Shown here one piece after another: positions 1 through 5,699 of a stretch of 8,943 bases of DNA. The notes below the pieces were generated by a model. The model saw only the letters and a program-made list of their open reading frames with translations, was not told where the DNA came from and ran no database searches. The DNA is from Oscillospiraceae bacterium (lineage in GTDB: Bacteria; Bacillota_A; Clostridia; Oscillospirales; Ruminococcaceae): contig CAAFWX010000145.1 in the NCBI GenBank assembly GCA_900766795.1, positions 1-8,943 on the forward strand, given 5' to 3'. The position numbers and the translations under genes are program-made. Every line of letters begins with the position of its first letter. Positions within the stretch are counted from its first letter, which is position 1.

Positions 1-786
1 CCGGCTTTCGTTCTCGTCAAGCCCCCCGATAGCCGCCATATCCTTTTCGTCCAGCGCAAAGTCAAACACGTTGATATTCTCCTCCATGCGCTCTTTGTGT
101 GTGGACTTCGGGATAACCACTACGCCGCTCTGGATAAGGAAACGAAGTGCTGTTTGCGCGGCGGTTTTGCCGTATTTAGCGCCTATTTCGTTCAGCACGG
201 GATTTGTGAAGAAGTCCTTCCTGCCCTCCGCAAAAGGTCCCCATGATTCATGCTGTACGCTGTACTTGCTCATATATTCGTGAGCCTTTTTCTGCTGCTG
301 GAACACATGGGTTTCCACCTGATTTACCGCCGGGACGACCTCAACAAAACTGCACAGGTCAACCAGTCTGTCGGGGTAGAAATTCGATACTCCAATCGCG
401 CGGATTTTTCCTGCCTTGTATGCTTCCTCCATAGCGCGGTAGGTGCCGTAATAGTCGTTGAATGGCTGATGAATGAGCATGAGGTCAACGTAATCCGTGC
501 CAAGCTTGCGCAGCGACTCGTCAATTGAAGCCGCCGCCTTTTCGCAGCCGCCGTTGGTTATCCAGATTTTCGTTGTGAGGAACAGCTCGCTGCGGGGTAC
601 GCCGCACTTCTTCACAGCGCTTCCTACGCCCTCCTCGTTGCCGTAAGCCTGCGCCGTGTCAATGGAGCGATAGCCTACGCTTATCGCGTCTAGCACGCAG
701 CGTTCGCATTCCTCCGCGCCAACCTGATACACGCCGTAGCCGAGTACGGGCATTTTTACTCCGTTGTTAAGTGTTACAAATACCAT
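1..786 (-). CDS. Aldo/keto reductase, C-terminus cut by window edge
   Basis: This is an NAD(P)H-dependent reductase of the aldo/keto reductase superfamily, a cytoplasmic TIM-barrel enzyme that reduces aldehydes and ketones; the substrate cannot be told from sequence. The frame is open from ATG at 784-786 to the left edge, giving 262 residues, so roughly 20 C-terminal residues are missing compared with usual members of about 280. The catalytic tetrad is visible: D43 and Y48 in SIDTAQAYGNE, K73 in TTKIW, H106 in LIHQPF. The later IGVSNF and VIPKST motifs (cofactor site) are also present. The start is fixed by AAGGAGG at 795-801. It lies 87 bp downstream of the flavodoxin gene on the same strand and is probably co-transcribed with it. 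Family assignment is secure; the specific substrate is unknown. Confidence 0.95.
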   Translation of the reverse strand, partial: MVFVTLNNGVKMPVLGYGVYQVGAEECERCVLDAISVGYRSIDTAQAYGNEEGVGSAVKKCGVPRSELFLTTKIWITNGGCEKAAASIDESLRKLGTDYVDLMLIHQPFNDYYGTYRAMEEAYKAGKIRAIGVSNFYPDRLVDLCSFVEVVPAVNQVETHVFQQQKKAHEYMSKYSVQHESWGPFAEGRKDFFTNPVLNEIGAKYGKTAAQTALRFLIQSGVVVIPKSTHKERMEENINVFDFALDEKDMAAIGGLDENESR

Positions 787-873
787 TGTGATTTCCTCCT
801 TATGTCGTCTTGCTTTGGGATAGCTTTTTTCGCGATATGCTTATTGACGGTCAAGCATACTAAACCTCCATTC

Positions 874-1374
874 TTAAAGCCACTTTTCAAGCAGCGACTT
901 AGCACCGCTCATACGCGAACCGTGAATTGCAAGCCCCTTTTCCACCTTTGTGCCGGGGCAGAGCGTCTTTATGTCCGCTTCGCTGCTGCCCATTCCGCTG
1001 CCCTCGTGGGTGCAGAACGGCTTTATGGTTTTCCCGGTGAAGTCGAAATGCTCCAGAAACGTTAACACGCACATCGGCATGGTTCCCCAGTAATTCGGGT
1101 AGCCAAGGTACACTGTGTCGTACCCATCAAGGCTTTTGGGGAACGCCTTGACTGCGGGGCGGGCGTTGCACTGCTTGTCCTGCTTCGCCTGCTCGATACA
1201 CTCGTTGTAGCTGTCAGAATATGGCGTTACAGGCTCAATGCGGAACATATCCGCTCCGGTCAGTTCATGCAGTATCTCCGCCGCGGTTTGTGTGTTTCCG
1301 ACAGTTAGTTCTTTCAGCGCGCCGCTGACGTAATTCTCTCCCGCGCGGGAGAAATATACGATTAATGCTGACAT
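874..1374 (-). CDS. Flavodoxin-family protein (flavodoxin_4 type)
   Basis: This is a small FMN-binding electron-transfer protein, 166 residues, the normal length for single-domain flavodoxin-like proteins of Firmicutes. After the first beta strand (ALIVYFSRAGENY, residues 3-15) comes an insertion ending in VGNTQTAAEIL, the phosphate-binding loop variant typical of this subfamily. Further on are YLGYPNYWGTMP (isoalloxazine loop) and PFCTHEGSGMG. No signal peptide or membrane segment is seen, so it is cytoplasmic. I chose ATG at 1372-1374 because AAGGAG at 1384-1389 sits 9 nt upstream; an in-frame TTG at 1383 would overlap that site. Together with the downstream aldo/keto reductase it makes a redox pair that faces a LysR remnant, the classic divergent arrangement for a LysR-controlled operon. 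Whether it supplies electrons to a partner enzyme or acts as a quinone reductase is not decidable here. Confidence 0.93.
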   Translation of the reverse strand: MSALIVYFSRAGENYVSGALKELTVGNTQTAAEILHELTGADMFRIEPVTPYSDSYNECIEQAKQDKQCNARPAVKAFPKSLDGYDTVYLGYPNYWGTMPMCVLTFLEHFDFTGKTIKPFCTHEGSGMGSSEADIKTLCPGTKVEKGLAIHGSRMSGAKSLLEKWL

Positions 1375-1397
1375 ATGTATCAACTCCTTCTGTGCTT

Positions 1398-1403
1398 ATT
1401 ATA
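1398..1403 (-). promoter_or_regulatory. Probable -10 element for the flavodoxin/aldo-keto reductase operon
   Basis: On the minus strand a consensus TATAAT lies about 24 bp upstream of the flavodoxin ATG, leaving room for a start site near 1391 just before the AAGGAG site. At 17 bp upstream the hexamer is TTCCAT, a very poor -35. A strong -10 with no good -35 suggests dependence on an activator, which fits the adjacent LysR remnant and the dyad at 1415-1434 that overlaps the -35 position. Confidence 0.5.
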
Positions 1404-1414
1404 CAGCTAATTTC

Positions 1415-1434
1415 ATTGATATGGAATATCCAAT
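1415..1434. promoter_or_regulatory. Candidate LysR-type operator
   Basis: An interrupted dyad ATTGATAT-GGA-ATATC(C)AAT lies between the divergent flavodoxin and lysR genes. LysR-family proteins bind AT-rich dyads of the T-N11-A kind in this location, and this one covers the -35 positions of both promoters. Binding is inferred from location and symmetry only. Confidence 0.4.
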
Positions 1435-1444
1435 AGGTTATAAT
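1416..1444 (+). promoter_or_regulatory. Sigma-A promoter of the lysR remnant
   Basis: TTGATA (1416-1421) and TATAAT (1439-1444) are separated by exactly 17 bp and point at the broken lysR gene, whose ATG is at 1482. The promoter thus appears intact although the gene it drives is dead. It overlaps the dyad at 1415-1434, as expected for an autoregulated LysR gene. Confidence 0.65.
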
Positions 1445-1481
1445 TGCATAAACTAATAGTTGATATGAAATGAGCGCATTT

Positions 1482-2096
1482 ATGCACTATACCTAACTTA
1501 ATGCGTTCGTTGCAGCGGTGGAGTGCGGAAGCTTCACAAAGGCGGCGAAGCTGTTCATCTCGCCAACGGCGGTTATGAAGCAGATAAACTCCCTTGAAGC
1601 GCACCTCGGATTGAAGCTGATTGACCGCACAAATCAAGGTATACAGCTCACCCGCGCGGGACGTTCCATTTATAAGGACGCGCTGTTCATGTTTGATTAT
1701 TCCGAGAAGTCCATTGAAAAGGCGAAGCGTTACACCTAGGAATACGAAAAGACCTTCTGCGTATAGACGTCCATTCTGAACCATGGACTTGTGGTACAGT
1801 ATTTGCCAGCATTTCCCGGGTTATAGGCTCAATATTGTGCCGTTTGAGGACGATAACACCAACATACTTTCTGAGATATCCACTCTCGGTACGAAGTTCA
1901 GTTTTCTGACAGGAGTGTGTAATTCTGCGGCAAGGCTGAACAAATGCAGGTTTCTGAAGCTGGGCGAGTACAAAAAATGCGTTGCTGTCAATTCAAATCA
2001 CAGGCTTGCAAAAAAAACATCAGACCCTCCGAACTTTGTGGGGAGAATCTGATGATGCCCGCTTCGCGGGCAAACCTTAGTTTTTCGACAGGCTGA
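1482..2096 (+). pseudogene. LysR-family transcriptional regulator, multiply disrupted and truncated
   Basis: The remnant begins at ATG 1482 and hits an in-frame TAA at codon 5 (1494-1496). It then reads LNAFVAAVECGSFTKAAKLF, a clear LysR winged-helix start, continuing through the recognition helix to the linker. A TAG at 1737-1739 interrupts the linker, where a Gln or Lys codon is expected. Small deletions around 1755 and 1766 break what reads as LRI-TSILN, and another shift near 1782 leads into MDLWYSICQHFPGY, the effector domain, in the next frame. At 2010-2017 a run of eight A changes frame again: one extra A would restore AKKNIRPSELCGENLMMP. The usual C-terminal part (about 130 of 300 residues) is absent. 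The number of separate lesions makes sequencing error an unlikely explanation. It was presumably the regulator of the divergent flavodoxin operon. Confidence 0.88.
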
Positions 2097-2126
2097 ACCG
2101 AATTCTTTTCAAAGTTCGGTTTTTTT
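2096..2126 (+). terminator. Rho-independent terminator after the lysR remnant
   Basis: A perfect 7-bp stem AACCGAA / TTCGGTT (2096-2102 with 2115-2121) encloses a loop that can pair further (CTT/AAG). It is followed by a run of T ending at 2126. The T run follows on the plus strand only, so it serves the lysR remnant and not the convergent araC gene. Confidence 0.75.
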
Positions 2127-2197
2127 CTCGGTAATGCAGTGTTTCACATGGTTTCAAATTGTAATTGCTCGTTTAAAGATTTGATTATGCTCCTATT

Positions 2198-2992
2198 TCA
2201 ATGGTTTTCTCCAAATCGGATTTCCGATGGTGAAATGCCGTAATAATCCTTGATTTTTCTGCTCATATCGCTCTGGCTGCAAAAGCCGGTGTTTACGGCA
2301 ATATCAGACAGCTTCATGTTGGTGTGTCGTATAAGCTCGCAGGCTCTTATACAGCGTATGTGACTTAGGTACTCACGGGGCGACATACCCGTCTGGGCTT
2401 TGAATGTATGTGAGAGATACCCTTCGCTGATATAATTGTCAGCAGCAATATCCGCAATTTTTATGCTTTCCGCAAAATTTTGCTCAAGATAAGTCCTAAC
2501 CTTTTCCGATAGAATTTGCCCTGAACGCTTGGCAGTTTTCTCGTTCTGTGGTCTGACAATATCGTAAAATTGTGACACGATATCAAGCGCCGCACTAAGC
2601 TCATAGAATATATTTCCGCCGCCCGAAAATATATCAGCCATTTTTTCAAAGCCCGGCTTTATTTCTGGTCTGTTTTTGATTACGATAATTCCTCCTTTGC
2701 TTGTATCCGTAAGCATTGAAAAGAGGTCGGGGCGGGTAAGCTGATTTTTCAGCTCCCACGGGTTTATTATTGTAATAAAACGCTTATACTCCATATTCTT
2801 TTCTACCGTTACATCATGAAGCTGTCTGCTTTTTATAAGCGCGGAATCGCCGTCGGAAAGAACAGATATTGTATCTCCGGTGACAATATTCACTCTGCCG
2901 CTTACGATGTGCATTATTTCGCATGACGTATGGGTATGACACACGTTGTACATCGGATTTTCATAATATCCTGCGTGTTCGATAATTGCCAT
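2198..2992 (-). CDS. AraC-family transcriptional regulator with cupin sensor domain
   Basis: This is a 264-residue DNA-binding regulator. The N-terminal half (about residues 1-150) is an AraC-type cupin ligand-binding domain, with the CHTHTSCEIMHI strand at 18-29 carrying H19 and H21. The C-terminal 100 residues form the double helix-turn-helix: IKIADIAADNYISEGYLSHTF then LSDIAVNTGFCSQSDMSRKI, ending in the canonical YYGISPSEIR. I chose ATG at 2990-2992 because AGGGGTGG (2997-3004) precedes it and because the likely promoter would start transcription just upstream, excluding the longer in-frame extension. It is divergent from the glycosidase operon across a 148-bp region containing a 21-bp-period repeat, so the natural inference is that it senses a sugar and activates that operon. 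The ligand is unknown. No clear terminator is seen downstream of it on its own strand. Confidence 0.95.
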   Translation of the reverse strand: MAIIEHAGYYENPMYNVCHTHTSCEIMHIVSGRVNIVTGDTISVLSDGDSALIKSRQLHDVTVEKNMEYKRFITIINPWELKNQLTRPDLFSMLTDTSKGGIIVIKNRPEIKPGFEKMADIFSGGGNIFYELSAALDIVSQFYDIVRPQNEKTAKRSGQILSEKVRTYLEQNFAESIKIADIAADNYISEGYLSHTFKAQTGMSPREYLSHIRCIRACELIRHTNMKLSDIAVNTGFCSQSDMSRKIKDYYGISPSEIRFGENH

Positions 2993-3008
2993 AATACCAC
3001 CCCTAACC

Positions 3009-3037
3009 AGTATACCATACAGCCGGAATAAATACAA
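3009..3037 (-). promoter_or_regulatory. Promoter of the araC gene (extended -10)
   Basis: On the minus strand TTGTAT (3032-3037) and TATACT (3009-3014) are spaced 17 bp, and the -10 is preceded by TGG, an extended -10. The predicted start falls just upstream of the AGGGGTGG ribosome binding site, supporting the shorter araC start. Confidence 0.7.
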
Positions 3038-3047
3038 CGGTTTACAG

Positions 3048-3081
3048 CAGATTTTCTATAAAAACTAACAGATTCTCTGTT
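3048..3081. promoter_or_regulatory. Candidate AraC operator: direct repeat at 21-bp period plus inverted repeat
   Basis: CAGATTTTCT (3048-3057) recurs as CAGATTCTCT (3069-3078), a 9-of-10 match with a period of 21 bp, two helical turns. The second copy lies inside a perfect inverted repeat AACAGA-TTC-TCTGTT (3067-3081) whose end overlaps the -35 of the glycosidase promoter. AraC-family proteins carry two helix-turn-helix units and commonly bind tandem half-sites about 21 bp apart next to the -35. That this AraC protein binds here is inference. Confidence 0.5.
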
Positions 3082-3108
3082 GAGGGCTATACTGTGTTAA
3101 CTTATAAT
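3080..3108 (+). promoter_or_regulatory. Promoter of the GH59-like remnant / GH35 operon
   Basis: TTGAGG (3080-3085) and a perfect TATAAT (3103-3108) are spaced 17 bp, with the first gene's ATG 32 bp after the -10. The -35 differs from consensus at the last two bases and abuts the candidate AraC site, consistent with activation from that position. Confidence 0.7.
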
Positions 3109-3140
3109 ATTTATAATATGTGCGAAGGGAGTTTTCACTC

Positions 3141-3773
3141 ATGAATATCAAAAAACTTATAGCAGCCGTATTATGCCTTTCCGTTCTGGCAAACAAGCCT
3201 GCGTGCGGTTATGACATCATCGGGCAGAACCAAACGGAGGTCACACTTATGGCGTCAGCTTCAGAAGCAAAAGAGGTCATCAAAATCCTACCTGCGGCGG
3301 TAAATTCCGAATACAAGCAGGTGCTCGTTGACGGCAGCACCACAAACATGGACGCAGGTACGGTCTACCGGGGGCTTGGCGTTATCACCGGCAACAATTC
3401 ATCTCGCCTGCTCATGGACTATAAAGCCAAAAATCCCAAGGCTTACTGGGAGATAATGAAGGGCGACTGGTACAGAACTGTTCCCGACCAGTATGTTCAC
3501 TTCAACAGAACTATCTCCCGTGCGACAGTAGCAAAGGGTGAAAAGGCAAAGACAATGCAGTTCAGCTTTACCGGCAGCAGATTTTCGCTTATAGGTCAGT
3601 CCGACGCTTATAAAATCAAGGTCTATGTTGACGGAAAGCTGCTAAAGACCTGCTCCTCCAAGGGAACAAAAGCAAGGCAGTGCAGCGCTTGGTTCAAGGT
3701 TCCCGAGGGCGAACATACCGTGAAAATCGTAGTGGTAAGCGGAACATTCACAATTGACGCAATAGAATACTGA
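3141..3773 (+). CDS. Secreted GH59-like glycosidase remnant: signal peptide and C-terminal lectin-like domain, catalytic core missing
   Basis: This is a 210-residue predicted exported protein. Start ATG 3141 follows AAGGGAG (3124-3130); the in-frame GTG at 3120 lies too close to the -10 element. Residues 1-23 form a signal peptide (MNIKK, then a hydrophobic run). Residues 76-94 (YRGLGVITGNNSSRLLMDY), followed by an AYWEIMK segment, resemble the start of the GH59 galactocerebrosidase barrel, where FDGIGAISGGG-type sequence precedes RLL-DY. After K107 the text jumps to WYRTVPDQYVHFNRT and then to a beta-rich domain (about 109-210) with KIKVYVDGKLLKT and HTVKIVVVSGTFTIDAIEY, like the C-terminal lectin-like domain of such enzymes. 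The several hundred residues of barrel and both catalytic glutamates are absent, yet the frame is open. It is 16 bp ahead of the GH35 gene, so it is the operon's first gene. It may be a pseudogene or a surviving glycan-binding protein. Family identity is from remembered motifs, moderately sure. Confidence 0.65.
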   Translation: MNIKKLIAAVLCLSVLANKPACGYDIIGQNQTEVTLMASASEAKEVIKILPAAVNSEYKQVLVDGSTTNMDAGTVYRGLGVITGNNSSRLLMDYKAKNPKAYWEIMKGDWYRTVPDQYVHFNRTISRATVAKGEKAKTMQFSFTGSRFSLIGQSDAYKIKVYVDGKLLKTCSSKGTKARQCSAWFKVPEGEHTVKIVVVSGTFTIDAIEY

Positions 3774-3789
3774 TTGGAGGCACGTTGTA

Positions 3790-5532
3790 ATGCTTGAAAT
3801 AAGGGATAACTTCTATCTTAACGGTGAGCCGTTTAAAATCATCTCGGGCGCGTTCCACTATTTCCGCACAGTTCCCGAATACTGGCAGGACAGGCTTGAA
3901 AAGCTGGTGAATATGGGCTGCAATACCGTTGAAACCTATATCCCGTGGAATTTTCACGAGCCGAAAAAGGGTGAGTTCCGCTTTGACGGAATGCATGACA
4001 TTGAGCGTTTCATACAGCTTGCGGAAAAGCTGGGGCTGTACATAATTATCCGCCCGTCGCCGTATATCTGCTCCGAGTGGGAATTCGGCGGACTGCCCGC
4101 ATGGCTGCTTAGGGACAGGAATATGCGCCTGCGATGCAGCTATGAGCCGTATCTCAATGCGGTAAAAGAGTATTACAGCGTGCTTATTCCAAAGCTTGTC
4201 CCACATCAGTGCGACAGAAGCGGCGGGATAATCCTCATGCAGCTTGAAAACGAATACGGCTACTACGGAAACGATACAGCATACCTCGAATTTCTTCGGG
4301 ATACGCTGCGTGAACTTGGCGTGACCGTCCCCTTTGTGACCTCGGACGGACCGTGGAGCGAGCCGATATTCAAATCGGGCATGGTGGACGGAGCATTGCC
4401 CACGGGTAATTTCGGTTCGGGAGCAGAATGGCAGTTCGGGCAGATGAGAAAATTTATCGGCGAAGATAAGCCGCTCATGTGCATGGAATTCTGGAACGGC
4501 TGGTTTGACGCATGGGGCGAGGAGCATCACACCACCTCTCCCGAAAAGGCGGCGGCGGAGCTTGACGAGCTGCTTAAGCGCGGCAGCGTTAATTTCTATA
4601 TGTTCGAGGGCGGTACGAATTTTGGTTTTATGAGCGGCAGAAACGGCGGCAGCAAAACCGGAGACGTTACTTCATACGATTATGACGCTCCGCTCACAGA
4701 GGACGGGCAGATTACCGAAAAATACCGTCTTTTTAAAGAGGTTATCGCAAAATATGCCGATATACATGAAATCCCGCTCACAACTGAAATCAGGCGTAAG
4801 GCTTACGGCAGGATATCCTGCACGGGAAAGACGGACTTGTTTTCCGTGCTTGACAAAATAAGCGTCCCGGTGAAGTCCTCGTATCCCCTGACAATGGAGG
4901 ATATCGGGCAGAATTACGGCTATATCCTTTACCGAATGAAAATCGGGGACGGAGAAACTGTCAACGAGATACGCCTTGAGGGCGCCGCGGATAGAGTTCA
5001 ATGCTATCACAACGGCAAATATGTTTACACGGCGTTTGCTGAGAATATGTGGGAGAAATTCGAGCCGCAGCAAAAGCGCACCGGCGGTATTATCGACCTG
5101 CTGTGCGAAAATACCGGACGCGAGAATTTCGGCACAGGTCTTGAAAATCAGCGCAAGGGAATTTCCTGCGGCGTAAAAATCAACGACCACAGGCAATTCG
5201 GCTTTGAGTTTTTCCCGCTGCCGCTTGATGAAAAGCAGATAGCGGCGCTGGATTTCGGCAGCGGCTATATCGAGAATGCTCCTGCATTTTATAGGTTTGA
5301 GCTTGACATAGACGAACCCTGCGATACGTTTCTTGACACGGGCGGATTCGGCAAGGGCTGCGCGTTTGTGAACGGCTTTAATATCGGACGTTTCTGGGAG
5401 ATAGGTCCGCAGAAACGATTGTATATTCCTGCGCCGCTGCTTCATAGGGGGAATAATTCAATCATTATTTTTGAAACCGAGGGGAAGGCGGCTGAAGAAA
5501 TACTTCTTGCAGACAAGGGTTGCCTTGGGTGA
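3790..5532 (+). CDS. Beta-galactosidase, glycoside hydrolase family 35
   Basis: This enzyme hydrolyses terminal beta-linked galactose with retention of configuration. It has 580 residues, the usual size for bacterial GH35 enzymes, and no signal peptide, so it is cytoplasmic and needs imported oligosaccharides. The TIM barrel occupies about residues 10-320. Family signatures include ISGAFHYFR, NTVETYIPWNFHEP, IRPSPYICSEWEFGGLPAWLL, the acid/base glutamate E155 in QLENEYG, and the nucleophile E233 in MCMEFWNGWFDAWG, then MFEGGTNFGFMSG. The C-terminal part (about 380-580) holds the beta domains, with FVNGFNIGRFWEIGPQKRLYIP near the end. ATG 3790 is preceded by TTGGAGG (3775-3781). It is the second gene of the operon, probably under the divergent AraC regulator. 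No transporter or galactose kinase lies beside it, so the natural substrate (lactose, galacto-oligosaccharide or host glycan) is open. All catalytic motifs are intact. Confidence 0.97.
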   Translation: MLEIRDNFYLNGEPFKIISGAFHYFRTVPEYWQDRLEKLVNMGCNTVETYIPWNFHEPKKGEFRFDGMHDIERFIQLAEKLGLYIIIRPSPYICSEWEFGGLPAWLLRDRNMRLRCSYEPYLNAVKEYYSVLIPKLVPHQCDRSGGIILMQLENEYGYYGNDTAYLEFLRDTLRELGVTVPFVTSDGPWSEPIFKSGMVDGALPTGNFGSGAEWQFGQMRKFIGEDKPLMCMEFWNGWFDAWGEEHHTTSPEKAAAELDELLKRGSVNFYMFEGGTNFGFMSGRNGGSKTGDVTSYDYDAPLTEDGQITEKYRLFKEVIAKYADIHEIPLTTEIRRKAYGRISCTGKTDLFSVLDKISVPVKSSYPLTMEDIGQNYGYILYRMKIGDGETVNEIRLEGAADRVQCYHNGKYVYTAFAENMWEKFEPQQKRTGGIIDLLCENTGRENFGTGLENQRKGISCGVKINDHRQFGFEFFPLPLDEKQIAALDFGSGYIENAPAFYRFELDIDEPCDTFLDTGGFGKGCAFVNGFNIGRFWEIGPQKRLYIPAPLLHRGNNSIIIFETEGKAAEEILLADKGCLG

Positions 5533-5564
5533 CGAATGATGAGTAAAGCATAACATTATGACTT

Positions 5565-5602
5565 AAACCGCACAGAGATGTTTTTCCTTTGTGCGGTTTT
5601 TT
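5565..5602 (+). terminator. Rho-independent terminator of the GH35 operon
   Basis: A perfect 10-bp stem AAACCGCACA / TGTGCGGTTT (5565-5574 with 5590-5599) with a 15-nt loop is followed by T residues and a further T-rich stretch. It begins 33 bp after the GH35 stop codon and separates this operon from the ROK gene. Confidence 0.88.
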
Positions 5603-5624
5603 CCTTTCTTTTTTTGATATGTAC

Positions 5625-5653
5625 TTGACTTTTTTCGTAGAATGCTATATACT
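5625..5653 (+). promoter_or_regulatory. Sigma-A promoter of the ROK regulator gene
   Basis: TTGACT (5625-5630) and TATACT (5648-5653) are spaced exactly 17 bp, each one base from consensus. The expected start site lies near 5660, inside the AATAAAACG element at 5656-5664, so a protein bound there would block transcription. Confidence 0.82.
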
Positions 5654-5655
5654 TT

Positions 5656-5699
5656 AATAAAACGATTATGAAAAGGTGGCGGTATTCTATGATAAAACG
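5656..5699. promoter_or_regulatory. Candidate ROK operator at its own promoter
   Basis: ATAAAACG occurs at 5657-5664, just downstream of the -10, and again at 5692-5699 in the first codons of the ROK gene. The same 8-mer is the core of the repeats upstream of the dehydrogenase gene. Unlike those, the copies here are not full palindromes, so this would be the weaker site. It is inferred from sequence sharing and position. Confidence 0.35.

Noticed and set aside
1413..1784. 123-residue open frame on the minus strand
   Set aside because: It lies opposite the LysR remnant, which is clearly recognisable on the plus strand; this frame has no recognisable motif.
2774..2782. AATAAAACG, the ROK-operator core
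   Set aside because: It lies inside the araC coding region with no flanking repeat or palindrome, so it is taken as a chance occurrence of an AT-rich word.
3748..4530. 260-residue open frame on the minus strand
   Set aside because: It is the antisense shadow of the GH35 gene, has no ribosome binding site or recognisable domain, and the plus-strand frame has all catalytic motifs.
4672..5445. 257-residue open frame on the minus strand
   Set aside because: It is also antisense to the GH35 gene, with no family signature.
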